From Stercorarius parasiticus (lineage: Eukaryota > Chordata > Aves > Charadriiformes > Stercorariidae), in NCBI GenBank assembly GCA_013396915.1, contig VWZL01000820.1:200684-264683 (forward strand): a stretch of 64,000 bases of DNA, written 5' to 3'. Both the position numbers and the translations under genes were made by a program. Under the pieces are notes generated by a model, which worked only from the letters and a program-made list of their open reading frames with translations, had not been told where the DNA came from and ran no database searches. Shown in pieces: positions 24,355 to 36,181 of the stretch. The stretch's first letter is position 1. Every line of letters starts with the position of its first letter.

Positions 24355-25160
24355 GAACGCTTTTCAAAGAGTTCCCCCTTCATCAGCAAGTAGACACACT
24401 GGACACCCTAGAAGTCCAAATTAAGTTGCATGGGCAGCAAGACGTCTGGCATTTCACGCATCGCAGCTTTCACGCGCCTAGCTGAACAGGGTTTCATTTG
24501 CAAGGCTGACATGGGGGGATTTGTAATTAATATTTATATTTCCACACACGCACACACTCAGGCACATGTAGATGTAAATGTTTGGGTGAACTTAGACTAC
24601 AAATGATGTCTGCCATGCACAGTAGTGGAACCAGATTATTCACTTCACTAGGGCGGTTTACAAAGTAGCTTAACGTAGATGAACAGCAATGATATAACAT
24701 CATTATTACAACACAGGCATTGCGTGATAGAAAAGGTGTATAGAAAGCATATGACTCAAAGGCCTAATGGCACAGTTTCTGCTCAGGCAAAATTTCCACT
24801 AATGCTTTTAAAACCAGAGGGAGGCATTGACCCATTACTGCTTACCACTGGCATAGCTTCAAGGAACAATTGCAGGGCTGGGCCGTTATACAGCACTTTC
24901 CACTCCACGGCAACCCCTGCTGCTTTCCAAATTATACCTATTTACAGGTAGGCAGACAATACTTTATCCATGACCAACCTCATGATGCTGAGGGCAAAGC
25001 AAAGCACGCCGGTTCAGAAGGGCAGCAGCGATCACGGCTCAGCACGCCACTGTGTCAGACCAGGACTGCGGAGTTTAATAACTTGCTTCTAACCACTCTT
25101 CCCCCCCCGCCAAAAAAAAAATTTAAAGCAGAACTTTAAGGAACATAAGCATTGCCTGCT
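24355..25160. other. unique sequence, no gene seen
   Basis: Nothing recognisable beyond a short CA-type stretch near 24543-24563. Two plus-strand ORFs of about 90 codons (24679-24951 and 24870-25139) have no family resemblance. Confidence 0.55.
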
Positions 25161-25169
25161 GTTATGCTA

Positions 25170-25360
25170 GCCCAGACGTGGCCCCGGCAGGCGGGGACGT
25201 TCGTCCGTCGCGGCAGCGGGAGCCTGGGTTTCCCTCCAGGTTGTGTCACCCGGCTGCTGGGGAGGACGGACGCGGCGTTTATGAGATCTGACAAGGAATC
25301 AACCCAAGGTGACTCCGCAGCCAGAACGCCCGTGAACCGGAGCTCCTGCACGGGCAGCCT
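25170..25360. promoter_or_regulatory. CpG-rich patch, ORFs open on both strands
   Basis: GC and CpG rise clearly against AT-rich flanks. A minus-strand ORF of 137 codons (25136-25549) and a plus-strand ORF of 83 codons (25152-25403) both cross it. Neither shows a domain or motif I recognise, and CpG-rich sequence lengthens ORFs by chance because stop codons are AT-rich. It may be a small promoter or orphan CpG cluster. Confidence 0.25.
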
Positions 25361-25559
25361 GTCTCCACTCAGGGAGACATCATGGTATACTTCTTGCAAG
25401 TAACATTTTGCGCCGCAAACAGTCTCAATGAAATCAACAAGGCAACCTGCGGCATTGAAGAGATTTTTTAATACGGGCAAGAATATCACCACTGGGCTTC
25501 GGCATGCTTTGTGTTTGGTACGCTGAATCCCAGGAATGACAAACAACAAACAAATCCAG

Positions 25560-28500
25560 GGATCACATTCACCTACAGCTGAAACTATTAAATGAAATCC
25601 TTACAAGCAGCAGCTTCTTTCCTGGCTCAGCTTGCTTATGGCACAAGTCTGATGCACTCTTATGAATAACAGTCTGATTCTGAGCTGAGGCCACGTATAC
25701 TTCTGGGTTACATAAACACCTCAAACCTGGGTCCCTCATGAAAATGCTGAAAGGCGCTTCCCCACGGCAGCCTTGGCTGTTCAAACCAACATGCAAGAAA
25801 TCGCTAAGCATTACGTGGTAATGCTCCTACTGACAGATACAAGTCTACAGTTTTTGGATTTAGAAATGAATAATTTGAATTCAGTCAGTATCTCTGTAAA
25901 GGTTTCCATTGTGACAACGGTGATTATAGAAGGAAGGAAAAATAAATGGCATTCAAAACTATGAAAAGAAAGACCTGATGGTCATTAACTACTAATGGAA
26001 AAAGTTCAGCAGGGGCATGATACAGCCAACAATTTGTATTTTAACATATTGATAATGAATCCCAGCATAATCATTCAAATCAAAGTCAGTATGCTTCCTT
26101 TTGCCCCTATGGAAATTTGAATCAATAATACTGGCATTATCCGTATATATGTATATGTATATCTATGCATATATATTTCTGAATTACAAAATGCTATTGC
26201 ATCGCTTTACTCTCATTTCAGATTTTTAACACAGCGATGCACATCTCCATTCTTCCAATCAATTTATTCTGTTAGTGTTTTTCAGCATTTTAAATCCCTA
26301 AGCTAAGTCAATAATGTTGATTACTTACCATAAGCACTGTACATGCCGTTCTAATACAGGTTATTTGCAATTTGACATCCTCATCTATATGCATTATTCC
26401 ACTTGGAAAATTAAATGAAACCCTTGATTCAGAATCTGAAACACTTACAAGTAATGATCCTGTTTACTGATTGACTGAAGTTGTGGTTTTTAAGCACTGT
26501 TTAATAGAGGAAACAAAAAGCACTACCAAGAAAAAAGGAAGCATCTAAGTTACTTTAGGAAGAATTCATACTGTAGGAATAATAGACATTCATTGTCTTT
26601 TGCATTCTTTCGTACCTCTGAGACAGTTACCTAACACTGTTAACACTGCTTCACGTTTCTTACAATTCAGAATTCGAACATAGTAAACTCAGTGTAAAAG
26701 AAAACATAGCACTCAACAAGATTATTTTGTCAGAATCCCTTTCCAGTATTGTTTGCTTATTAGCGTGTAGCCGATAACGCTTGTGTTTTATTAATAAAGA
26801 TTTAAAGAAATTGAAAATGGGACTGGAGGTGCGTGGGTCCTGTGTGAGCCATAAAACTAAAGAAATGCAAAAAGCTTAACCCTAGACCCCCACTGATGCC
26901 GGTTTCTCTGATAACAGCAGTAACGTACCCATCGGCAGAGCTCGAGAGGGTGGTGAGCATCTCAGGGTGAAGATGACACGATGTCTGTGCCCGGCTAGGA
27001 CTCTGCTGAGGACCAGTTTAAGGACAGGGACCGTCCCACAGTGACCGCGCAGGTAGGAAGCCGGAACCACCTGGAGGCACCCAATTTGGCCCGCGAATCT
27101 CAGGTTTAGACCTAATTTCAGACGTGACACAAATGAGGCCTTCCATTGCGCTTCGGGTGGTAGTGTGAAGGGAAGACAGGTTGTCAACAACATCAAGGTT
27201 ATTTTGTTGTTACTCGGTAAATGGTAGTGAATAACACTGAAAAGTGGATTTTGGAGGGCAGATGATTTGCTCTTTTTTGTTTCCCCCTTCTACTAGAAAC
27301 CCATCTGAAGTGTTGGTGAATGTGGTGCTTTTAAGTGGTTCGTCTCTATTCGGATGATATTATTTCTAATTCACATTTATAAGCATAAATTTGGGGAAAT
27401 TCATTCTCACATCCCACATATCCGTTCACAGATTTTCTCAGCCATTACTACATCGCAGATAGTCAGTTTACTTCCTGATCCAAACCTTTCACTTGAGATT
27501 TTAAAGGTATTATTTACCACAGAAGCATCATGAATTTAGTACTCGTACTTATTAGCATAGAATTAGAATAAATCTGAGGAAAACAATTGAGAGAATTAGA
27601 AATACATTGCATACTAACTTTAGACACTGTAATGAGCAGATGCTGAAAGCTTGTTTGAAGGCATATTTTTATTCAGAATTATTTTAGGGATTATCTAAGA
27701 GCTGTACTGTGGATTGTAAAAAAAAAGAGTAATTTCAGTTTAATTTAGCCCTATGAACATGTGAAAGTGTTTCAGACAGGTGAAGTATACTGAGGGATGT
27801 CTTAAGCTACCACTCCAGGGACTATCAACAAAAAAAAAGTCAGTTGCCAAATGGAGTTGGCATTTTACTAAGTCTGGATATAATTGTACGAGAAATCTTG
27901 AGGATACTTTGAAGCAGTCTTAGGAGAGGATATTGCCTACTGGAATTCCTCCTTAGTGCAAGTTTCACTGCAATTTATTTTAGATCAAATATACTCATGA
28001 CATAAGATTATGCTCTTGCTCTGGATATGTATATTCATTTCACCAGCTCAAATTGTTGGGAGCTCCTTACACTCCCTTTTGCGCCAGCTGACCTACTTTA
28101 TGGGTTCACCTCTTGCGACTGGAAAACAGCCACAAAAGCCAAACCAAGCTTTTTATGATGGACACGCACCGAGCTGCCAGACCATTTGAACTGACGCCCC
28201 ATCAGCTCATGTGCTTTTACTGTTTCGGTTGGACTTCCGTACCGCTTTTCTGTGGTTTCTCTGTCTCGATTGCTGCACCCAGATCCTAACCCACGCAAAG
28301 CAGAAGTCAACCCAAGGACCATCACTGACGATTCACGTTACCCTGGCAGCACATTAATGGGCACTGGGGCTTACAGTAAGATGCAGCTAGAACATGTAGA
28401 TATTCTCCTCTGACACAGTTCCCTTCCATAAAATAATGATAAAAGCTCTGGAACTTTTATTGACATGTCAGAAAAAAGTCTTATGTCTGCTATCACCCTC

Positions 28501-29325
28501 CTCTTTTATTCCCAGCCTTTCTGGTTTTGAGCTCTTTCTTTTTTTAGTGGTCAATAGGAGAGTCCCCTTTTTATGAAGTTGCAGTCCCCTTTGTCAGGTA
28601 TTCCTTACTAATCAGCCTGTTGAAAGCTCTGTCACTTCGTTATCAGCATACTTGAGCAAACTGATTTTCCTGCTCTGACCAACTATTTTATCCCAAGAGG
28701 CCCCATCTGAATCAGTTCTAATGATCCTCTCTTATTGACCGTTGATCCTCCACTGCTGATTCTCTGACAAGTGCAATAATTTCTCCTGATGCCCCCTAAG
28801 CTTATATCACACAACATAATCAAGTTGACTCAGAAAACGGGAGTTGAAACCTGAAAGAACATGTGCAAACATACTTCTGGAAGAAACCGATCCTGCCATT
28901 TAATTACCCCATGATCTGAGCCAGAAGCTCCGTATGACTGAAGAACAGCAAAACACAAGAAAAAAGCGACCAGAGTAAGATTCTTTGTCAGAACTCAATG
29001 GTGTCAAAGCATGCAGAATAAGATTTTTGAAAGCAAAAATAATGTTGTTGAGATATAGGCAAACCCACCATAGGATAAAACACTGATTTACTGGTGGTTA
29101 TTCTAAAATACAGCTATGGGCTAGAAGGGACAAGTTCTGCAAAAACCCATCTTGCTTAATATTTCATTAATACACTTACTGCCTCAAGAAGGATGCACAT
29201 CATACCATTCAGTGTATTGGGAGAGTTTTAGATCCTGCTCTTAACGGATGCTGAAAAAAGGATGGGCAAGTCAACCGTAAGATGACTGAAAGAAAATGCG
29301 GAAGGCTAAAATGCCAGATGACTGT

Positions 29326-29356
<31 letters not shown>

Positions 29357-29989
29357 NGTAATATCACCAAAGAAAAAGCATTCAGATGTATTTCTAATCT
29401 CTTCATCTTCTATCAAGAAGAGCAAGATCTTCTACCTCACAAGTGAAAGCTCTCACCACTAGGTTCAATAACATAAGGAAGTGGGTCATTCTCAAGCTAT
29501 TCCACTTTTATAAAAACTGTTGTCAACAACATGAACTCTCTCCAACCTGAACTGGAGCAGGCACTACAATTTGTGACTTCACACCCACAAAACTGAAGAG
29601 TTATACTCCCCTTGTACATTGACAATTTCTGGTGCGACGTGCAGCCACCAGAGACTGTGCAGTATCAGTAAAAGAGATCCATCAACAGCAGGAAAAGAGA
29701 ACTCCTCAAATACTGACTTTTCAATACTGAAGACTTCAGAAACCCCCCAAGATAAGATTTTAAGACCTTATCATCATAAGCCCTAGTGCCTTTGTGTTCT
29801 GAAAATGCAAGTGTTTGTAGCTAAGCAGTCTCCAGCTAAAAATCATATTAATAAACAGCTCATGAAACCTTTCAAAGTGATTGCATCTGCAGAGATTCCT
29901 CCCCGTGTTAAATACTCGCAGCGATCGACACCCTAGAAGCAATAAAGAGATAAAGAGCTGATTAAATTGTGACTCAAGCACAAGCCTTG
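25560..29989. other. AT-rich unique sequence, no gene seen
   Basis: No exon, RNA gene or family-level repeat was recognised. There is a TA/TATG-rich microsatellite at 26140-26176 and a T run ending in an N at 29325-29357. The interval 26880-27196 is more GC-rich and carries a chance-looking 104-codon minus-strand ORF. Confidence 0.6.
29325..29357. repeat. poly-T tract ending in N
   Basis: A long T run with a few C interruptions ends at an undetermined base (29357), the usual mark of an assembly or consensus problem in a homopolymer. Confidence 0.9.
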
Positions 29990-30540
29990 CCAGGACGGCG
30001 GCACAGACAAGTGCTCTCTGAGGCTTATTCCTGCCTGCCCATCAGTGGCATGAAGCCAGATGCCATCAGTGGCACCATTTTGTCAGATACTTAGCAGAGA
30101 CTGTCTGGGCTTCAGTGTTTGTAAATTAAGTATTTGTTAAAGTACAGTACGTAACTATGCACTCCACTTATCTTTGCTTCAGCGGGATTGACACAGTGAA
30201 TTATGAAGTCAAACCCTAGGCTAGAAGATGCCTATAAAGATTAAGTCATTTCATTCTTTTCCAAACAATTAGCAGCACTAGACTGCTAAGCGGAGATCAA
30301 TCGTAATTGGGGAACTGAGAGAGGGCAATAAACAAATTAGTAGTGTTTTCTCTGAAGCCTGTTGGTTTACAGACTCGCTGTTATTTAATCCAGAAGCTCA
30401 GTAGATTGTAAATTATCCATTAGAGTTGTCACTGGCCCCTTGAAAAGGATTTACTTTACGATAAAGGTACAAGAAAGGAAATCTGCCTGGTGGTTTCAGG
30501 TGAAATGAGACAATTGCAGTTGATTCATCATCATCACCAT
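29990..30540. promoter_or_regulatory. candidate conserved non-coding element
   Basis: A long, non-repetitive block with homeodomain-type ATTA/TAAT cores (for example around 30270 and 30303-30308) and few simple runs. It carries a 12-base direct repeat, CCATCAGTGGCA, at 30039-30050 and 30063-30074. By texture it resembles the conserved non-coding elements of vertebrate gene deserts. No alignment was possible, so this is inference. Confidence 0.2.
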
Positions 30541-31324
30541 GTTTGTACTGCCTAGTACTGCCTTGTACTTCTAGATGATGGCCGATTGATACCTGACCAA
30601 TATCAACATCTGGACTTTACCAGCTTAGCTGGGAGGCACCCTCTCCATCTTTCAGTAACCGTTGTGTTATTCATCGCAAAAAAGAACGAGAAGTGACCGG
30701 TGGACATACCCATCCAAAAGAAAAGTGAGATAAGCAGCTAATTACAGCGCTAGAAAAATTATTTCCTCAACCAAACCTGAAGCCTTACGGATCTCTTTCC
30801 TGGAGACTCTACTATACCTTGGAAGCAGTCAGGGCTGCCCTACTGTGTGGGTACAGGGCACATTAGATGGTATTAGCAAGGTTGGAAAGAACTAGAGTCC
30901 AGCCTGCAGAGCTCACTGCAGCCTTTGGAATTATTTACGAGTTTGTTGTTGTGGTTTTTTGGGTTTTCTACTTTTTTTTTATATCTTATTTTATTTTTTA
31001 ATTTTTCCACCTAGTTTGGCTGGCAAGGAGCAGGAATACCGTTCTTTGCAGGAGGACAACTGCTCATGAGCTAGTATATTAGGATATCTGCATACTGCAA
31101 TGAAGTCTGAAGTATAGACACGCACAAAGATAGTTATTTAAATGAAAGAGACCTTATTCTTTGCCTATCCACTATCCCAGTGCAATAGCTACAAAGCAGA
31201 GGAATTAATGTTTTTCTTCTCTTCTAAATCCCCTCACTCAAAGGATGAAAGATGTTAAAGAGACTCTTTGTTTTGTTTTCAGCTCTTTTTATTTCACTTG
31301 TATATGTTGGCAGCTGATAGAGCC
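30541..31324. other. AT-rich unique sequence, no gene seen
   Basis: Nothing recognised beyond a T-rich stretch at 30954-31008. Confidence 0.6.
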
Positions 31325-31440
31325 CCAAATCTTGTCAATCCCAGTGTGCTAGGCACAGAAGTATAAAGAACATTACAATTCCTGCTCAGAAGAGCTTAAG
31401 GACAAAAATCTAAAGGACAAGACATGGACAAGACAGCAAT
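31325..31440 (+). repeat. fossil LINE repeat (L2/L3/CR1-type 3' region)
   Basis: The order of short conserved words (AGTGTGCTAGGCAC, then ATTCCTGCTCAGAAGAGCTT, then ATCTAAAGGACAAGACA) matches from recollection the decayed 3' region of ancient amniote L2/L3-type LINEs. Divergence is high and no coding potential remains. Confidence 0.5.
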
Positions 31441-33756
31441 ATCGCTAGTCACAAAGCTTTTGCGCTCAGTCCCAGAAAATAATGAGAAACAGCATAAACC
31501 CCATGATATTTAAAACATTGTATGTATATTACAGTTTTTTGAGCTCAAGTTTCCATAACTTTTTCCTGCAATCACGACGACAACAAAAACCCCACCAAAA
31601 CCCGACTTTCTTTTTATTTAGAGTATAAATCTTATATTGATCGTGGAACTTGTGTGTGTATGTGATCTTAAAGAAACCACTAAATATGAAATAGAATTTG
31701 AATTATAAAAAAAAAAAAAAAACCCAAACCCAAAAGAAAATTAAAAATGTTTTGTCACCACACAGCAATCCACAAACACTGCCACAATGCCCAGAAAGGA
31801 ATAAAATATGAGGAAAAAGAAATGTGGTACATCAGAGGATATAAAGGAAGAAAACACAAATGCATTTACATTGTTGGTTTCTTGCCAGAAGCTGCCAAAA
31901 TTTCCTCTTTGACAGAATTTATAGTGATCAAAAATGATGTAGCTACAAAAAGGGCAGATATATTTGAGAAATAGAATGTGTAGCCATCATTTACTTTTCT
32001 GGTTGGTCTAAAATGCATATAACCCGTCATCCTCAGAAGTCCCATGGCTGTTTGGATCATCATAAACTGACCCTAAAAATTCTATTTTTCAGTAATAGCT
32101 AGAGCACAGCCTGTGAAAACCCAGAGGCCAATGATGGCAAGATATCGTGCATCATTATGACCAAAACTGAGCAAAAAATATCCAATCCACAGAGGGAAAA
32201 AAAGGGCTTTTGTAGATTTGAACTGTACTTGTCATCTCTAGCTTAACTCCTGGGCTGATAGGCCACATACAGTAACAGACAAGCAGGAGTAACAACAAAA
32301 AATACATTCCTAAAGGTTTTTTTTCCAGTTTGCTCACTCTGTGCTTAATGACAGCTAGAGTCACTAGGAGTAAGGTAGACAGATTACAAAGATTTCGTGG
32401 TGATGAACAAATTAATGTTGCTTCTACCCCAATACCTCCACCCCCTCAAAATATAATGATATCTGCATATTAAATCTGACTATTTAGAATAATAACAAAA
32501 ACCTCATGGCAGTGCAATCTTTGTTGGGTACAATATGAGAAGCTTGCAGGGAAAGGAAAAAAATCCCCAGGCAATATTTTCACATACATTAAAAATATAT
32601 ATGTGGGGTGTGATATCGCATTAACAGACATCATATGCTTCCTCTGGAGATGTTAATTCCTAATCTCATCAGGGGAACGTGTGTGTGTGTACCGTGTGTA
32701 CGTTCATCAGTAATGTTTCATAAATTGCCTGTCTCCAGATGAGAGTTTATATGCATCTGGAAACTTACATTGTTGTTGGTATTAAACTTAGCTAAAAAAT
32801 CAGTTGTGGTTGTTCCCGTTTCTAGCAGATTTGCCATAACATGACGTAGCAGCAGTTGATGAACAATGAGAAGGAGCATTACTTTTAATGAAAATAAGGA
32901 AATGCTGGGCTTAGTCTTGAACTCTACTCCAATGAATCTCAACCTGCAAATAATGGGAGTCTTCCAAGTAACGAATCTAGGACTGGGTCTGTCTACCGTC
33001 TTGGCGTGCATCTTCTGATTGAAAAAAGGTAGTATTTGAGCAAACATTTTTTGATCATAAACGCCAGCTTTTCGCTACTGTGTTTGGCAACCGGCATTCC
33101 TTCTTAAAATTAGTGCAAACTCAAAAGGACTCTTTAACCTTCACAAGATGATTATTGCAGGATTTGTCCTCAATGAACATTTTAACAGGTTTCTACTGTG
33201 AACTTTACCTTTACAGTTATATATTTCTAAATTATGCAGGCAAATGTATGCCATTTCTCACAAGGTCTGTATATTTCATTGGGTAAGGAAGTTAAAACAA
33301 ATGGAAATTTAAAATTAATCAGAGGATGCTCAAATCAAAAATTTTTCATGTCATAGAGGATTTATAATCCTTTTATGTGAATGTCTTACAATGAAATGAC
33401 CTGATCTTGGTTTCCATACAGGTTTGCTTTAACTTTTGTCCATGAAAACTGGCATTTTAGTTTCGTTCTGAATTTTGTAGTAAGTTGCCTATGACATTAA
33501 ATTTTCCGCTGTATGCACTTATATCACTCTGCACTGCTGTTTCCCTGCAATCTGAGCCACTCAAAAACAATGGAAACACTGGTGCTTTAGGATCTTTCAC
33601 AGCAGAAATAGCTGGGTGAAGGTATCTAACAACTGTGTGATGAAAAGGAGTCTTTGGTGGTCTTACAAAGTGTTAAGTGTCAGGGTAGAGATGGTTTGTT
33701 TTGTATGTTCAGGCTGTGAATCCTGAGGGGAGGGGATAGACGTGACAAAGAATGAA
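31441..33756. other. AT-rich unique sequence, no gene seen
   Basis: Contains an A run (31709-31726) and a short GT-rich stretch near 32680-32702. The 109-codon minus-strand ORF at 32718-33047 has no visible domain. Confidence 0.6.
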
Positions 33757-34015
33757 AGCTCCCGATGATTTTCTAAAATCCTGACGGACTACTGAATACA
33801 TTTATATACCCGCACAAGTTCTCCTGCAAGGTTTATAAAACGGCAGGAGCTCCTATGGAGGCTATAAAACCTCCCCGACTCCCGAGGGTTTGTCAAATCC
33901 ACGTGAGATCTTGTGGAACTTGTAAACTGTCAGTGAGATCCTGCAGAGTTTATAAACTCTGGCTGGACCTTAAACAAAGTCTGGGATTCCTGCAGCAGTT
34001 ACAAAGCCCACCAGG
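33757..34015. repeat. decayed minisatellite, unit about 30 bp
   Basis: Successive units of 28-31 bases start at 33757, 33788, 33819, 33848, 33878, 33906 and 33936, with a partial unit and then a last one at 33985-34015. The loose consensus is a 5' word like AGATCCTGCAG followed by GGTTTATAAAC and a GC-richer end. Units 3, 4 and 7 keep TATAAA; units 6 and 9 keep GTAAAC and TACAAA. The units are strongly diverged, so the array is old. The 86-codon ORF at 33855-34115 arises because 30 is a multiple of 3. Confidence 0.8.
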
Positions 34016-36037
34016 ACCTTTGAATTGTTCATGGTATCAGTACTTCACCGAGAGAAATACAACTAACCTTTCCAAAACCATAATGTGCTCTCTAACGCCA
34101 CGCAGATATTTGTAGGAGCAGTCCAGGACATGAAGAATCACCAAATTACAAAGTTGCCATCTACGCATCAGCTTGCCAAAGATGAAAAAAAGTCTTAAAA
34201 GATTAATGATCTTGTTCTCTGTATTACAACACTCCAGACAAACTTAAGTGTACCCAATTGGCAAACAAACCCAGTAAAATTTTAAATCAATGGGTCTACT
34301 GGAAATAAAACATTTTCCCCTCAAGAAGCAGAATTTGAGACAACGTGTTCTCAAGAGTGACTCTGTTGAAAATTAATCCAGCCGTGGCCAGTCAGTGATG
34401 ATGTAAACAACCTGAAAAAAAGTGGTGGTTTATGTCATCTGCATCGATTTCAAAAAAGTTTTCACATTTTTCTGATATGAGGTCCTTTAGAAATCGCCCA
34501 AAAAGTTTTTTGCATCTTCAGCGATATGTGGAGACTACTCAACTTTTTGTTGTTTCTTTGAACCCAAGGAAGTTGAAGCCTTTCCTCAAACTTTGTCCCT
34601 GCTGCTAGAAAACCTATGCATTTCAGTCATGAGACAAAACGCGTAGGGACAGAGAGCAAACGAGTGATCATAAAGTGCCACTACATTGCAGAGTGACCTA
34701 AGGGGAAGGAGTCCTCATACAACACGTCCCTTCTCCTGTGACTGCTTCTGCTTTTGCTGTAACTGATGACGTCACCTTCAGAAGATCTCTTGTGACTATT
34801 AGATTCCATTTTCTTCTGACTGCAGAAAAAAAAATCAGTCAACTATTTATTACAGTGTAATGTCATCCACCGAGGGTATTGGTACGTCATAAATAGAAAC
34901 ACACATTTATGTTACTGAGCTTTTAAACTGTTTTTATATCACTGATAGGAAGCTGAAACATGTGGGTGTACAGGAATTTTTTTGTCATAAACGGAAATTC
35001 AGTTTAAATAAACAGTTTGCAATCTCTTCAGATGTTAGGTCACACTTAACGTCAACTCTGCTTAAAAATACGCCTCCTTAAGGATACGCTTTTTGCTTTC
35101 ATCCCTTTGTATGTTTCAGCTGCTGCACCTTAGAACGTCATTCTGGGGGAAGGATGGTTGCTGGATGCTGTGTGTGGAGAGCAGAGCAGTTCTTTGTAAA
35201 CATCTGCCATTGCTTCTTATGTGGATGAATACATAATGCTTCCAAGTACACAAATCACATTTTAGATTTAGATCTCATTTACATAATACATAAGAATGCA
35301 GAAAATGTCCCAGAGGGCAAGTAAACACTTTGAGCATAAAATGGAAAGAAATTTTGAGAACCGTTTCCTTGTTGGTTACTTCAGCGTGTTTTAAAACTGA
35401 AGAAGATGGTTATTGCAGAAAACAACGTTGTTCTCAATCTGCCTGTGTTTAAAGGTTGCTTTGGGTGAAGTAGTGTCTGGCTCCCGTGTCCTGCTGCAGG
35501 AACATCCCTCCCACAGGTGGATTTTAGGAACGTAGTTCCCATTGACACGCGCTTTGTTATCTGCATAAAAACAGTCATGTATCTACAAACACAATAAAAT
35601 AATTTGAAGTTTCCAAGTCCCTCATTAAACAAGAGGACCTCACCTCCTGCTCCATGAAGCTGAGAACATTAGTTGATATTGGTTGAAGGCCACTTTGCAT
35701 TTTTGATGATTTTCTACGATTGCGACTGTGTTAACATTTGCATTACAAACACAATTTCCGGCACTTGAGATCACGACAGAGCTATCTCGTGGTTGCAATG
35801 CCTCGACAGTCGTTTTGTCAGCCGAAGAATGATGGAAACCAGAAGAAAGAACACGTTAAGATTAAATTCTCAAGCAAGTAGTGACAAACTCCTTGTCCTT
35901 GAAGCTTATATAAATAACTTTCCTGTGTTTTTTTAACCTGTTCCCCCCTCTCCCCAGCCACCCCAGCAGCGAGGCATGTCACTCTGATGGTTCACATCCA
36001 TCTCCTTTTATTGATGTCCACTTTGGTATCTGCACAG
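34016..36037. other. AT-rich unique sequence, no gene seen
   Basis: No gene or family-level repeat was recognised. A perfect CRE lies at 34767-34774. The block at 35740-35870, with scattered CpGs, looks less random than its flanks. Confidence 0.55.
34767..34774. promoter_or_regulatory. palindromic CRE (TGACGTCA)
   Basis: Full CREB/ATF consensus in the context TGATGACGTCACC, which extends the match (TGACGTCAC). This is an isolated site; its use is unknown. Confidence 0.3.
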
Positions 36038-36181
36038 GTCATCAATTTTGCTGCCTCTCCGGCGGCCGCTGGGAACGGCGGGGCAGCCTTGCAGGACTCG
36101 GCGTGCGGGGGGAGGCTCAGCTCGCCGCCGGACTCGCGGTTCCAGTCGGATGCCGGTACTGGGGTCTCATAAATCTTGTAG
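36038..36181 (+). other. CpG-rich patch with exon-like borders
   Basis: A compact GC- and CpG-rich segment (for example GGCGGCCGCTGGGAACGG at about 36060-36077) in AT-rich flanks. On the plus strand it is bounded by an acceptor-like CTGCACAG| and donor-like TTGTAG|GTGACC or, 10 bases on, CCAG|GTGAAC. One plus frame is open throughout and another encodes the end of a 61-codon ORF (35987-36172) with a hydrophobic start. One minus frame is also open across it. I recognise no protein on either strand, so it may be an isolated exon, a small regulatory CpG cluster or chance. Confidence 0.25.

Noticed and set aside
35987..36172. 61-codon ORF with a signal-peptide-like start
   Set aside because: The hydrophobic start lies in sequence that also looks like a splice acceptor tract; the rest has no pattern, and such short ORFs are common by chance.
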